A stretch of DNA of 64,000 bases from Harmothoe impar (taxonomy: Eukaryota > Annelida > Polychaeta > Phyllodocida > Polynoidae), in assembly GCA_947462335.1 (NCBI GenBank), contig OX381710.1, positions 27,497,772 to 27,561,771 of the forward strand, written 5' to 3'. The notes beneath the pieces are model-generated. The model had not been told where the DNA came from, made no database searches, and saw only the letters and a list, made by a program, of their open reading frames with translations. How positions within the stretch are numbered: position 1 is the first letter of the stretch; the number at the start of each line of letters is the position of its first letter. Below, piece by piece: positions 22,095-35,632 of the stretch. Both the position numbers and the translations under genes were made by a program.

Positions 22095-22875
22095 TGTAGT
22101 GAGTGATATACAGAAAGTGGTAATTTACCCCAGTTTCTGCCAGAGTTAACAGAGGGAAAGTGTTTGGCTCAGGCACTGTTATGGTGACTAGTTTCAGTAG
22201 TATATGAAAAGTGGTGTCGACTTCAGGCGTTGTCAGAAGGAAAAGCAAATCGAAACAAGTGTTTGGTTATACTGTCCGGGCGGGTAGTATGTGGAGAATG
22301 ATCTTTACTGCAGGTGCCTGGTAGTATATGGAAAGTGAGCTTGTCTTCAGGTGCTGTCAGAGTAAGTAGTACATATATGAAAAGTGGTGTTTAATTCAGA
22401 TACTGTCAGGGGGTGTAGTATATGGAAAGTGATGTTTGCTTCAAGCACTGTCAGAGCGAGTGGTATATGGAAAGTGGCGTTCACCTCAGGTGCTGTAAGA
22501 GTGAGTAGTTTATGGAAAGTGGTGTTTATCTCGGGTACTGTCAGTGTGAGTAGTATATGGAAAGTGGCGTTCACCTCAGGTGCTGTAAGAGTGAGTAGTT
22601 TATGGAAAGTGGTGTTTATATCAGGTGCTGTAAGAGTGAGTAGTATATGGAAAGTGGTGTTTATCTCAGGTACTGTCAGTGTGAGTAGTATATGGAAAGT
22701 GGTGTTTATCTCAGGTGCTGTAAGAGTGAGTAGTATATGGAAAGTGGTGTTTATCTCAGGTACTGTCAGTGTGAGTAGTATATGGAAAGTGATGTGTACT
22801 TCAGTTGCTGTCTCATAGATATGGTATATGAACAATTGCATTTCATTCAGGTACTATCAGAGTAGCTAGTGAGTT
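22095..22875. repeat. 45-bp minisatellite, about 17 copies
   Basis: The word TATGG(AAAGTG) recurs every 45 bp at 22466, 22511, 22556, 22601, 22646, 22691, 22736 and 22781. More diverged copies reach back to about 22097 and forward to about 22870. In the core, two unit types alternate (ending GCTGTAAGAGTGAG or ACTGTCAGTGTGAG), giving a 90-bp higher-order pattern. The period is divisible by 3 and the unit lacks stops in one frame on each strand, so long open frames arise on both strands. These are not genes. Confidence 0.95.
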
Positions 22876-25800
22876 TGAAATCAAAGTAAGCTGTTTCCTA
22901 TCAGGTACATGAAGGATCCGGCCGGTCGAGTAATGTACACGCAACTTATATTCAGACCAATTGGTGTGCCTTTCTGCAACTATCATCTAAAAAGTATAGT
23001 TCATTCGGAAGTTACATTCCCACAGATTGACATGTTTAACTAGTAGACAGAATTAACAATTTACTTTTTCATTCTCTTATTGACTACAGATAAGGAGATA
23101 ATGCCAGTTCTATGGTCTTATACCTGATAGCGTGTAGCCTATACTGACAACCTGTGCGTTACATGTATGGGAATGGCTCCGTTTCACCACCCAACTGACT
23201 AACACTGTTGCTGACATGCCCCTACCTCCCTACATAATGTATTTGTCCATAGCTGCCTTTCTATCGCCAGGCTTGTTCATACAGACATGCCAGCCTATTT
23301 AGTTCCCATCTGTTCAATATCGCTATTTGGGTAGGCATCCACATCAGGCAGCAACAAAATAACTTGTTTTTTTATTCCCTTTAGACACCAGTGGAACAGG
23401 AATGGCTGTTCTGACTACAGCCATGACCAGCAGAACAGTTACAAGCTTTCATTTTATCTGTTTACTTCACTAGGTTCCTTTCTTTTTTGGGGGACAATTT
23501 GTGGATCGCTGTGTGGTTAGCCAGATGGTAGGCAGCGAGGCGAGGAGAGTAGGAGGAACATGGGTGACCGTAGGGCCACCGCAGCAGACCATGGTGAACA
23601 GACGGGGTCGGATGACTGCAAGCCAACCGACACTAACTACCCCCATGACTACAATGCTCTACTGATCCTCTAGGAGGTCACACTAGCCTTCTTGTTGTTG
23701 TCTTGGAATTAGGCTGTAAGGCCTGGCTATATCACGGAGGGGTTGGCGGGGGGGAATACGCCCCAGTAAAACTTCGTAACCTGCCGTTTCGGCTAGGAAT
23801 CTATACTGGGACTACTACAGATCTCTAAAGGGAATCTCTCCATTTCCAGAAAAATAGTTGACTTCTGAGAGTCTCTAATGAGTTGAGCCTTCAGCAAAGG
23901 GGAATCTGTGTCACTTCCGGCCAGAGAGTCATTACTTTATTCCTGTGTATAGAGGAAGATCAATGGCATGTTTTTGGTTCTGTTTAATCAAACATGTCCC
24001 CGGAAACTGATTATCACATAATCCGATTTAAGTGAGGCTAGAAAGGAATCTGCAAGGAAGTGTGTTCCATTGCTCCCATCGACGAACAAGTGCTCCACAT
24101 CACAGACAAGATTTAAAAAGGTGGCGCCCTTTACTACGAGCCGAAGTGGATATTTTTCTGGCGTTTTAGTTTGTGTTGCATTCTTTTTAGGGTTATTCAA
24201 ATGGATGATGATTCCACTTGCCCTTCTATCGCGTTCATCGTGCAATAGCCCATATGAATATCTCCCTTTTTAGGATTGATAGACGTTACCACGATGCCTA
24301 CATAGTTCATTCCTGCTTTAGAGCCCTTGTAAGGAATAGATCATAACGGTCCTTGATATGAAGTAGTATAATCCCGAGGTTTTTATACGACACTCAAAGA
24401 CATATATCCCTTTTCAAGTACAATCCATCAGACACTGTGTCTGTGAGATGTCTCGGGTAAATATATCAGTATGAATAGATAACCAAGACACTTTACATGT
24501 TCTATAGGTCTTACAAAGGTGAAGGGGGCCGGGGTAGGAGATTTACACTGTGTTGGGGGCGGGTCTCTTATCAGATTACCAGCACCTCCAGTACAAATGC
24601 CACCAGTGTGTTAGCTGTGGTGCCTTGTAGGGAATGTCAAAGGCTGACACTCCGTCTTGCCGACAGGGGCAGGTGATTACATCTTAATGTTAGCTGGTGC
24701 TGGTGGCTGTGTGAGTGGACTAATCCATCACCTTATTGTTATAACTACAGCTGTGGCAATCCCCCTGATCCTCCTACCCCTCCCCCCTGACCGACCACCA
24801 CCCACCTCTATCCCACCTCCTCCAACCCCCCAGAGGGTACTGGTGTTGGAGGGGGCAGGGCGGTGGACAGGTGCTTGGTTACCATCCCTCCTCTAACGGT
24901 CTCATCATGGGATCATTCATAATGTCGGCCGAGCGATACCCCACCTCCTCCCTCCCTTCACCCTGTATCTAAACCAGCCCCAACCTATTCCAAGCCGCCA
25001 TCCAATCAGACGAGGAACCATCCTTCTTTCTATGCTCAGCGATTATCTCATAATCGGCGGCGGCCTGATGAGAGGGGCGGGGGCCGTTAGGTCAGGGCCC
25101 GCCGGTTGAGCGTGGACGGCCCTGTGGATAGATCAGCGAGGATCCATCATTGATACCCGTAACCATTGTAGCCAGCGATGGTCCCTCATTCCACACCTCA
25201 TTCATGCACATCAATGGCCATCTCCCTTTCTACACCCACCTCTTTTGGCCATTCTTATTTCAAGATAGACGCAATATAGAGAGAATAAGTATCCTTTGTA
25301 TTGGGGCAGCCTTCTAGGGCAACTAGGCCTGGATTCGTCTGACATAGCTGATGTTTCCTGGTTGAATCCTCATGTGATTCTGCCAGGTTTAGCACAATTT
25401 TACTTAATCATACATGCTAGGGTGTTTCCGTAAAATATGGTTGTTGAGAGTCTTTAAAAAAGATAACGGTAGAAAATATCTTGGGGCAGACAAAGTCTTG
25501 ACCACTGATGACCACCCCTAAGTATGAATAAATGTAATAACGAAGGGCGTTTGCCTCGGGGATGACTAATAAGGGAGACGTCTGGGCTCTGTCAGAGGGA
25601 GATTCCGCGGAGTTTGTTGTATTGGGGGCAATGTCCATAGTGTTTGTGTAAATATCACACGCAAACCCTGCTTTCTCGTTAATGCAAGGTAGAAAGGTGC
25701 ACAGTTTGGTTATGTATAATTAATCCAAACCACAGGTCATGTGCAAATAGGAGCTTGTCTGTGCATATAGGGCCTGCCTGTACGCTGTGGGCACTTGCAG

Positions 25801-28220
25801 GCACCAGCCAAGTTTCACTGATGGGCATAGAGCTCGTGTATTAATTTTTCACTCTATGTGTTTTGGTTAGTATTCTCAGTCTAAATATTTAATTCCTGAC
25901 AACTGTAAAGAAAATTCACATGCGGTGTTCATGCATTGAACCGTAGCAATGTTGCATCCATTTCATAGCTATAGCTTATGGCTTGAGGTGAAATGAACAG
26001 CTGATGCTTAAACATTTGAGCTCGTCACATTGCTTTGGTTATCTTTGGACGTAATGCAGCCTTGAAGCTTTGGATGCATGCATGGGATATCTTTATTTGA
26101 TGTCAAATATAATACATGTGGGTCTTTCCATATATCCGTCATCTTGCAACACTTCAAGAGTTTTTTGGCAGTGCCATTCCATATCCCATTTAAAATCCAT
26201 CAGCATGATTAGACTCCAATTACCAACTCATCAAGAGCTTTCTTTGTTCCATAGTATCAACTACCATCATCTAGGACTGTTCATGAACAGCGGTGTACAC
26301 CCAGTGGAGGGATACGGGGTGCGTGGGTATATGCATGAGTGGTCCTATTCTGTTCCTTTCCCCGAGAGAACGTATTTCTATCAGATGTTGCATGATGCAA
26401 TATGGCGTTCATTAAGAGCTCCCTGGCTTTATTAATGCCTCCTTGATGCAAGGCGGATTCAGTATGGGGCTTGTCTATCCAGGCCGTGGGTGTGTTTAGA
26501 AACCACTCAGTCAACCAAACCAGGACGGCTACAAATCACCAATTACAACATACAGTCCCTCCCTGCAGACACTCATTCATTAATCACCCAGCCACCGGGA
26601 ACTTCTCAGGGGAGGGGGCCAGCCAATGTAATACTCCAGATGCTGACGGCCGATGAATCCTTGATCTTGTGGCCTCCTGTGTCTAACCAATCCCACCACC
26701 CCAACCACCAACCTCCCACAACGTTGACCTGCCTTCTGCCGCTCCCCAGGCTCCAGGACCATTGGTGTTCAGTTTCCGAATTCTCGCATGTCATGCCCAT
26801 TTCGGGACCTGTACTCGAGCATTGCACCATCATGCCATTTTGCCAAATGGCTTCTCTGGCGGGTCTAGTGTAAATACAGAGTGCTGGTCAAGGGTCATGA
26901 AAGAAGACGGCGGCCAGTCATGCACTAGCCACGTTTGTGGTCGGGTATGAGCCAACGGAGGCTACCCCAAGCCCCTTCCAACTCTCTCCTTTTATCCTTA
27001 AGAAGGAATATACCAATAATGGCTCGGTACTTCAGGAGATGGCGACTGGAAATGAAAAGCATTTCAATGTATCCCCTTTGTGTCAAATAAGGAAATAATG
27101 GCACATTGTGAAAGGTACATAACAGGATTCCCATCTGTATTTTGCTGTCGTCTAGACAATGTGACACATGACAAATGTATAATGGCAGATTAAGGATAAA
27201 ACAGTATTGTCCTATATGTAGTACTTTGCCCTGTGAATGACATTTATGTTGACATTTATGTTGAAGTTTGTGTTTGGCATTCGTAATGTTGGGAGATATT
27301 GCGAATAGTGGTTTGCATCAAATAAAGACGTAGGGTTTGACAGAACTACTTGACATTTGATCCATGAACACTGTCCTAACCTTCATGCACTTTTCTTATC
27401 TCTGAATCCCCTCCCAATGTCATCCATCGCAAGGCCGATGCCCTTACTTGTGAGTGTCGGTAAACCTGTCATGAAGACCGATTCATTAAGGTGAATATGA
27501 AAAGACTCTTCTCTATCATAGCAGTATCTGACACGGCGCCTTCAACCATTTCATATGGGTTTGCTTCCCGCTCATATCAGTGCTGCAGAGCACCTGCTCC
27601 CCTCCAGGCACTTTGGGCTGTCAGCCTATGTATATCTAAGAAGATGGCATTTCTGGGAAGGCTTCAATACACACACTGTAGGCTGTGGAGGCATGCGTCC
27701 GCCGCCATTTTACAGAAAGTGACACCTTCTGTCAAGACAGGGGACGTGCTTTTCTGATACGTTATAAGCATGCGCCGAGACAGGTTTTGGTTATGTGAGT
27801 TATAAGAAGACTATTCCCTAACAGAATAAGGATATATACGATGTGTTTTTATAGATACGAAGTGTTGCATCTATGATGGTAAAGATTCCCTTCAGTAACC
27901 TTTAATGTCTTCAATCAGTATAGATCACACGTTAACGCACTAATGCCCTATAAGCAAGTAGTATAATGAAATGCTATATTTACACAGGTAACTTTACATG
28001 CCTGGGAATATATAGTGTCTCGTTTAAGCACCTCGGCGTTTATCAATTCCAACACCACTGTGCTCCTGGCACTTATACATGACATATGCTTATACAAGAT
28101 ACCCATTTTAGTGCAGTACGATAGGAACCCTAAGAGATTTGACACATTTAGCCTTAATGGAGATATGCATCATGTTGGTGTCGCACGGAGGTGCTGTTCC
28201 ACATTGTGGCATGGTCTACA
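22876..28220. other. Gene-poor interval
   Basis: No supported gene. A YY1-like GCCGCCATTTT lies at 27701-27711 in a locally CpG-containing stretch. Scattered C/G-rich patches occur near 24.75-25.1 kb. No repeats of note were found. Confidence 0.4.
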
Positions 28221-28263
28221 AAATGGGACAGTAGTGCTGGGTGTACTAAGGTCCCTTTCCTTA
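28221..28263 (+). repeat. Dispersed imperfect-palindrome repeat, copy 1
   Basis: It reads GGGACAGTAGTGCTGGGTGT, then ACTAAGGTCCCTTTCC. It is related to copies at 35031-35075 (minus) and 43251-43295 (plus); copies 1 and 3 also share the upstream TGTGGCA(A/T)GGT. Each copy can fold so that GGGA pairs with TCCC around an AGTGC...GCACT core. Confidence 0.6.
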
Positions 28264-29189
28264 TACACGAAGTAGTTGTAATCTATACATATAGCCTCTA
28301 GCCTCAGACTTTGCTGAGTGCTGCATTAACCTAATTACCTCACACCCATGATGTATGGAATAAGTGATATGAATGTACAGGGTCCTTCTTATATGAATGA
28401 CACAGAACAGAGGACTGATGACTACCTAGGGAAATGTCACAAAGGTACAAAATTAAGTAATCCAACATCATCCATAAAGAAAGTGTGTGGGGAATCGCGG
28501 TTGATAATATACTAGCTGTAATAAAGCACTGCACAGTAATGATGTAATAATCCGTCTTCCACTGGAGGCGTGATTAATCTACCGCTTGAAGGGGTATTAA
28601 TCTCTCGGGTGAAGACCATGAAAGAGGCCCCGAAGTAGTACGACAAGATGCAATATCCCTGGTGTTCACAGGGAGGAGAGTTGCCACTTTCCGACCGTTA
28701 ACAATAGCTATTACAGTCGCGTCAGCAAGAGCAATGTGTTCAGTGCCTCACTCTCGAACCAATAGTGTGGATGTGCATATTTACCGCCTTATATAAGGTC
28801 AGCTAACAAATAGCGGTTTCCTAATTCATGATAAAACATGGGAATAGGGGAGAGGATTAAGAGGGGGATACCTCTCTGCCAATTAGCTCAGCACTGCCAC
28901 CACAGACACCCTCACCGGTGCAAGATAGAGGACACTGTCAAGACAGGTCACTTGGTACAAATAGGATAGGGGGAGAGGAGGCTGGGTTATTAACAGCACA
29001 GTGAACCTTCACCCCAGGCCAATTAGGAAGTGTAGCCATCCGACTGGTCGCCCCCGATGTAAGACTGCGGCGAGCTCCATTTGGCCCACAGGAGATGGGT
29101 GTCTCACATTTGATTGGTCAGCGTGGGTGTGACGTCGTCGGGATGGGGTCGGAATCGGAGTGAAGGTGGAGGTGACTGCGGAGTTCTTC

Positions 29190-29345
29190 GGGAGAGAGGG
29201 AGAGAGAGATGGAGGACAGAGAGGGGAAGGGCGAACATGGGGAAATAGGGATGAGAGACAGAGACAAACAGTGACGGACAGAGACAGAGACAAACAGTGA
29301 CAGACAGAGACAGAGACAAACAGAGAGGGAGAGAGAGAGAGGGGC
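29190..29345 (+). repeat. Purine-rich low-complexity tract with a 28-bp sub-repeat
   Basis: Long GAGAGA/GACAGA stretches occur. ACAAACAGTGAC recurs with a 28-bp period around 29263-29302. Such homopurine tracts can adopt triplex DNA and give spurious Ser/Leu-rich frames on the opposite strand. Confidence 0.85.
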
Positions 29346-31646
29346 AGTGGAATGAGGATGACGTGAGAGTGAGGCAGGGAGGTAGGTTCGTGGGTGGGTA
29401 GACATAAGAATCGTGGCCGGATATTGCAGTTAATTATGGCGGACGTTTTATACTATTTTATAAGAACTGGCATTCACGGGAGCCCCAGTTCCCAGGTAGA
29501 GGAACGTATAGGGGGTAAATAGCCCATAACTTAACGTTTTACGTGCTGGAGGAGGTACAGGCAGGACGGTCGAGGCTGCTGAGAAGGTCTATTATCGGAG
29601 GATTACTTAACGTGTAATGGGGGAAGACGACGGCCGTGGGTATGACGGATTAGATCGAACAAGAAGCAGTGAAGGAGGCGGTGTATATAGTAGTGAAGGT
29701 GGAGACTTGAGGGACCCGGCGTGGGAGTAGGAGAAGGTGTGCAAGATGTAAGGAGACGGAACAGCCCCAGGCTGTAAATCCACTAAGGCGGCAGCAGCCA
29801 GACACAGCCCAAAGCCAGGCCCACACGTATGCCTCCCCTGGTGTATTGCCAGCTAATTATTACACACCCAAGCCCTATATCGTGTTGCTGATTTCTCTCA
29901 CTCCTTCACTGATTATCGCCCAAAGCTCTCTCATCGCGCAGGCTGCGTCTCCGGCAATCCCCAAGCCCATGCGGCCTCTATATTTCCCAAGCTGCGTCTG
30001 GCATCGTGCTTGATAGGTGGGTGGGTGACTGTAAAGGCGGGTTGCCAAGTGGATGGCTGGGTGTATATGACATTGGGTGTGTGAGGGTTTGTGGGCGTGT
30101 GAGTGTTGGTGGGTAGATAGACGTCCTAAGGGCCTACTCGTTAATTGTAAATTGAGAGTTACGATCGGAAAGCAAGGAGCCTCATGGCTAATTGATCCTG
30201 GCCCATCCGTCCAGACAGGGGGCCTAGAGACCATAATATAACAGCATTAAACGGTCCAGTGTCGGGCCTGCAGGCGGCAGACTACCGACACATGGCATGT
30301 CACCAGGCATGCATGTCTCTCTACCAGACAACCCTCCAACCCCCCTACACATACGCTCCTCCTCCTCCTCCTCCCTCCTTAACGCTCACATAATGACGGG
30401 TCTAGGCTGTCATTGGGACAGAAGTAGGCGCCTTGGAGAAGGCCTCTCATCTCGCCTTACTATAGAGTCCACACTTCCCCCAATGATCCTGACTGTTGTC
30501 CCTCCTACCCCCTAAAGGCGGCTCTCCAGTCCTCACCTCTAGGATGTAATTTCCTCATTGCATGCCATCTAAGGCTTGTCTAGGGTTAGATGCATTGAGA
30601 CCATTCGTTAAGTGTTATGCTTGCGTAATTAGGTTTTATATGCATTAATGATACGTCATACATTGGGCTTTACTGTCCTGCCAGCCATAACATGCAGGTT
30701 GTCGAGTCACGCAAATACATTATTACATAGCAGATGCAGGAATCAGGGGCAGATCAGCTCCTGAGTGCACCTGCATCAATCCAATGTATATGTAGTGGGA
30801 ACTCACGTGGAAGCATGTACAGTACAGTTATATACCTTTCATTTACATCATTTTATCCCACATTGATGTGAATGGAATACATGCAAACCTTTAGACCTAT
30901 TGACTAAAGGCTTTGTTCTCATAGTCACCACTGAATCACAGCTGCTCTAGTTTTTACTCTCCCTTTCCGTTTTGTCATCATCAACTGCCACTGGTGATAC
31001 TGTTTCCTTCGTTAGAATTGTCTGTAACATGGGAATTCATTGTATTTTATTTGCTCAAGCCAAGTCTGAATGGGAATTGAGTTTTATGTCTTCGGACTAA
31101 AGGTCTTATCATTCCTTGCACCTGATGCCTAAAGCCATTCAGAGAGCGGTCATTAAATGCGTTTTATTCAGTCTCCGGACTCCCTCCTTTCTAATGCCAC
31201 GGCTAAGGCTTGACGTGTTCTCTATCTTCTTCTAGATATTATAGAATAATGCTACTTCATAGTCCACAGTTGTACTAATGCATGTTTATTACTGACGGCT
31301 GCCATTATGTATATAACATAATGGGCATGGCATTTGCAAAATACTCCTCCCCTTTCTAAGGTTAATTATTATGGTCTTTAACATTTGTCAGAGATCACCA
31401 ATCTTTGCCGAGACCTTTACACTTTAGTGATATATGGTTGGCCATATGGTTGTTATGTATGGGAACGTATATTATGCAATGCAATCTTTCTCATAGCGAA
31501 GTGGATTAATCTGATTTAAGGGTCACGGACCAATCAATGACGATTCACTTAGATAAGTATATGGAACCATAATTGCATGTGGTTATGTACATGCACCATG
31601 GCATACTACTTTAAGGATGAATATAATTGAAATGTTATATCAAATT
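29346..31646. other. Gene-poor interval
   Basis: No gene supported. A CTC trinucleotide stretch lies at 30356-30374. The interval from 30.5 kb on is AT-rich with no repeat structure noticed. Confidence 0.4.
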
Positions 31647-32745
31647 GTATCTATACAAATAGGCACTACTGGGATAGTATTTGAGTCTAAGGACATGTCA
31701 CAATACGATCTTCCCAGGGTGTTAGACCTGATTATTTTTTGTGCTATTAGCGTAAACCCCTTTCCCCGTCTATTATACAGACGGTGAAAGGGATGTATAA
31801 CTTATTGCTAAAACCAAAAGTCTGTAGACAGGGTCTGAAAGTCAGCCTAATCTGAATTAGAGCTGGCTGGACACAATTCATTTGACTCCTGTGGGCGTTG
31901 AGCTTAATTACCGATACAGATCATACTGACTACTTTATTCAAATCACAACCTTTCCATGCAGCACACATTCTGTACTGTTGGATACTTTAATTTTAATTG
32001 TCAGTGGTGGGTTTCATATTATCACTCTCACATACCTTCCCCTTCCTTTGTCAAGCCTGCCATGTATTATACATACCTTGACATTATGTACAGGTAGACC
32101 TTTGTTCGCAGAAGTGAAAACGAACCCAACTCGAAATTCTCAAAGCAAAGTGGGATACTGTCCAAGTCAGGTTTGTGGTTGCGATTAGTTCAGAACAGAG
32201 GTTGTTTTCCGTTCGCTCCTATGGGATACTAGAAGTTTCATATCAAAAGCATGATACGGTTTCATAAGAATGTTTTGTATACATATGGGCACTATTGGCA
32301 TTGCATCTAGTTTTAGAGGATCAGCCTAGTGTAATCTTCACAGGATATTGCTTATATTTGTTAATAATTTTTGCAGACAGCTTTTTCACTGATTTAAACA
32401 CATTTACATACCCAATGCTCAAAATCCACTTGTATGCCAACAGGGATGTATTCAGCAATGTGGCATACCTGTTCGATGCAAAGTCGGCTGAATATAGTCC
32501 ATTTGGCTCCTGTGGACCTTGGGCATCAGGGGGTCCAGATGATACTGGTTACTTGATTCAAGCCTTACCTTTCCATCGCACCTTCTGTGTTCTCGGGGGT
32601 ATTCATTTACTCGGCAGTGGTGGGTTTCAGATCGCGCGCTTCCTTTGTCAGGCCTGCCATGTATCTAAATACTTTGACATTATGTATGGGTAGACCTTTG
32701 TCCACAGAAGTGAAAACCAACCCACCTCGGAATTCAAAGTGTTAT
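31647..32745 (+). repeat. Old diverged direct duplication, about 0.5 kb per copy
   Basis: Copy A (about 31647-32160) and copy B (about 32273-32745) share collinear words: TATACA(A/T)AT.GGGCACTA at 31653/32277, TTTG.CTCCTGTGG at about 31882/32502, GGTGGGTTTCA, CTTCCTTTGTCA.GCCTGCC, TTGACATTATGTA and GTAGACCTTTGT(T/C)C.CAGAAGTG. The GAAGTGAAAA word is at 32111 and 32707 (offset 596), while upstream offsets are about 620, so indels have accumulated. Short peptides such as EVKTNP are shared, but the change pattern does not look coding. Confidence 0.7.
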
Positions 32746-33399
32746 GTTGTTCCCGTGGGAGGCTCCGAGGACAGCCATCTAATCCTTCTCTGGCGGACAT
32801 AGCAAGGTCTTCGGTTGTCTAATACCCTACAGTTGGGAATACACAGAGGTTGATTGTTTGCACAGTTGTTAGCTCACTCCCAAAGCCCCCTCAAAGTCTG
32901 TGTTCATCCTATGATTATTCATGCCCCTCCGAAGAGCCCTATTGAATTTTGAGTCACTTAGCTTCTGACGTTACTCTATTACATCCCATATACTGTGGAT
33001 GATGAGTATGAATATCAAACACATCCATATGGATCTTATCATTTCCACCAGATAAGGCTCTTATATGGCAACACAGTGTGGGTCCTTACTAGGTCCTATA
33101 GGTAGAGTGGGGGCCTGTCTATATGCGTGCAGTAGTACTACTGTATCGTCAAGCTCTCCTTCATTTGAACCCCTACCCCCTACCCCACACCCAATTCCCC
33201 ATACCTTTCATATACAGCCCTCCCTCCCCGTGGAGGACAGTTTCGTGCAGACCTGCTTATCCTTGGCCCCTGATGCCGACCAAAAATCAATAGAGCATCA
33301 TGCCGGCCTCTCCGTGGTGAATGTCTACCAATATTGTAAATGACACGTGATTGAGACCCATGAGGGGCTCACCAGGGGCCTGAGCTACTCCGCTCACTG

Positions 33400-33560
33400 C
33401 GTCCCCTTAACTCCACCAATCATCTCCAGTCGCAGCGCGGCCATATTTTGCAAGTCTCCACCAGCACCGAAGCCTTTTTCCGAGCTCATTCCGCGAAGTA
33501 ATTGTGACAGCTGCGAAAGGAAATACTTTTCAACGTTGAGTCTTTCTTTCATTCGCATCC
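33400..33560 (+). promoter_or_regulatory. CpG-containing patch with a CCAAT box
   Basis: An NF-Y-type ACCAATCA lies at 33415-33422, followed by a GCGCGGCCATATTTTG stretch (YY1/SRF-like). CpG density is higher than in the flanks. It could be a TATA-less promoter; no downstream exon is identified. Confidence 0.2.
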
Positions 33561-34028
33561 TGGATATTTTCGTAGTTTATGTTTATATTATAGTCGGGAA
33601 TCTTTTGTAGTATGTAGAGGCGTAGGAAATAGTTGCTTTTCTATGTGGTTCAAAGGCTTAGCTTGGGGAAATGCATATACCTTTATATCAACATCCAAGG
33701 TACCTCGCCGTATTACCCATATTGTCATATCCTGGCACTTGAAGGATGTTATAGTTTGAACACATGTATTTTTCACAGTTTATTGTCTTATGACTTTTAG
33801 TTTTGCCCAGTTATTTGTTTCGACAAGAATGGCAGACTTTCTTTCAGAGTCTACCATAATAGCTTGACTGAACAGTTTTTCTCGCTTCTAATCCGATCAG
33901 AGATGAAAATCAACAGACGCAACTGATCCAATTGATAAAAGGGTAGAATTGTTCCAAACTATTTTGAATTACTGAAGTGGTTAGATATAGATTGAGTACT
34001 GTGTGACGTTGGACCATAGCAAAACCTA

Positions 34029-34033
<5 letters not shown>

Positions 34034-34111
<78 letters not shown>
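34034..34111. repeat. (TA)n microsatellite, about 78 bp
   Basis: An uninterrupted AT/TA run directly abuts the left end of the MITE at 34111. A shorter TA run (34731-34743) abuts its right end. This suggests expansion from the TA target-site duplication or insertion into an existing TA tract. Confidence 0.95.
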
Positions 34112-34112
<1 letters not shown>

Positions 34113-34731
34113 CTGTGACCAGGTGAGGGAAAAGACCCCTCCAGGGGGGAAAATAGTAATCAAAATTGGTGTCATAACTTTTTAAATGAGATATCGTGAG
34201 CTAAAAATATCCTAGTAGTTTTATGGGAATTGCTTTTCAAACATTAGTACCTATCACCAATTGAAAATGGTAAATAAGCTCTAATTGCATGATATCCCAT
34301 AGTAAATGATGATAATTATGAAAAATCGGTTTTATCTAAAAAATAACCAAATAAAGTTGGATTCATAAGTCTAAATTTGGTTCTAGAAAGAATTTCTGCA
34401 TTCTGTTTTCAGTTTTGGGTAACTGATGGGATTTTTAAAGAAATCCGGATTATTACCTCCAATTTAGGCTTTTGGGATGGTTTCCATGGCAACCAGAAAC
34501 TATCATATGTGCTAATTCTTCACAAAAACGTTATTTTTGCATTCCAAATATAGAATGTTTGCATCAAAGATGGAATTATTTCATGAAGATCATTGCATTC
34601 TACATAAAAAATGGTTTTAGAACTTTTTTCATGTATTTAACACTCTTTTGCATCTATGGTGCCTCCTGGTGGCCCAAACCAAAGCTAAAAATCCCGCCTG
34701 AAGGGGTCTTTTCCCTAGATGGGTCATAATT
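34111..34731. mobile_element. MITE of about 620 bp with about 45-bp imperfect terminal inverted repeats
   Basis: The left end contains GAGGGAAAAGACCCCTCCAG (34125-34144). The right end contains its counterpart GAAGGGGTCTTTTCCCTA (34700-34717). Aligning the left end with the reverse complement of the right end gives similarity over about 45 bp, including TGACC near the tips and a terminal TA-AT. The interior is AT-rich with no transposase. It fits a Tc1/mariner-like non-autonomous element with TA target specificity. Confidence 0.75.
34480..34493 (+). promoter_or_regulatory. RFX X-box-like palindrome inside the MITE
   Basis: GTTTCCATGGCAAC is one base from the palindromic X-box GTTGCCATGGCAAC bound by RFX factors; the right half-site GGCAAC is perfect. 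It lies in the interior of the inverted-repeat element, so if the family is dispersed, each copy may carry such a site. Confidence 0.35.
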
Positions 34732-35030
34732 ATATATATATATTATATGCCATGGAGATGGCATATGATGAGAGACCTTATCCGCCGAGAAGATCATAAT
34801 ACACTGTAGGCAAAAGGTGAATGCTCGACATTTGGGCCTCATAGTATCATATGTGCAATGTGTTCTCATCTCTGCATCAGATCGAAGCACATATATGTGC
34901 AGTCCCGGCTCAGATGCACAGTCCCACCATAGATAATCAGTGGTGTAAAGCAACATAGTACATTTCTTATCTTCAGATATAATACGAATGCGCAGCTATG
35001 GTCTTTCTGATTAGTCACCATAATAACAGA

Positions 35031-35075
35031 CTGGGAAAGGGGATCTTAGTGTACCATGTAGTGTCCCTTTCTTTA
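35031..35075 (-). repeat. Dispersed imperfect-palindrome repeat, copy 2
   Basis: On the minus strand it reads AAAGGGACACTACATGGTAC, then ACTAAGATCCCCTTTCCCAG. It is related to the copies at 28221-28263 and 43251-43295. Confidence 0.6.
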
Positions 35076-35632
35076 GATCAGGTCAATGTACAGTCTGATT
35101 CCATTAAGGATTAATCATAACATTTTTCATTTGCTGGATTTCATTCCCCCCTGGGTTTGCCCAACATCTATGCAGATACATACACAGATAAACAGCAATA
35201 CATATTTATATTAAAAGCACAGCCGTGGGTAAACATCAACGAGAAACATGATATTTCTCCTTAGGATGTGTATATCAACAGACTTTATCTATTTTCTCAA
35301 ATGCTGATAATATGCAATGTAGCTCTTGTTATTATGATTTGCCTTTTACCTAGTGTCCTAGAAGATGAAAAGAAATTCCTGTTAATTGTAGAATTGGATT
35401 TATTATGAAAACCTGGAAGGCATGTAACATGTTGCTGCACGGGAATGTTCGTATTTGCCGGCCATGTCCTGAAGCCGAATATTTGATATTCAAGTGTCTG
35501 TTTCTTGGAACTGCAAACGCAGGGTTTACTACTGAGAAAATAGCCTTATAGAATGTTTGAACTATAAATGTCTTATTTTGCAAAACATGGCCTAGATATG
35601 TTGATTCAGTTTTGAATAACACCAATATTCTA

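Noticed and set aside
22347..22841. Open frames of 164 (-) and 144 (+) codons
   Set aside because: Both are products of the 45-bp minisatellite and encode only its repeat.
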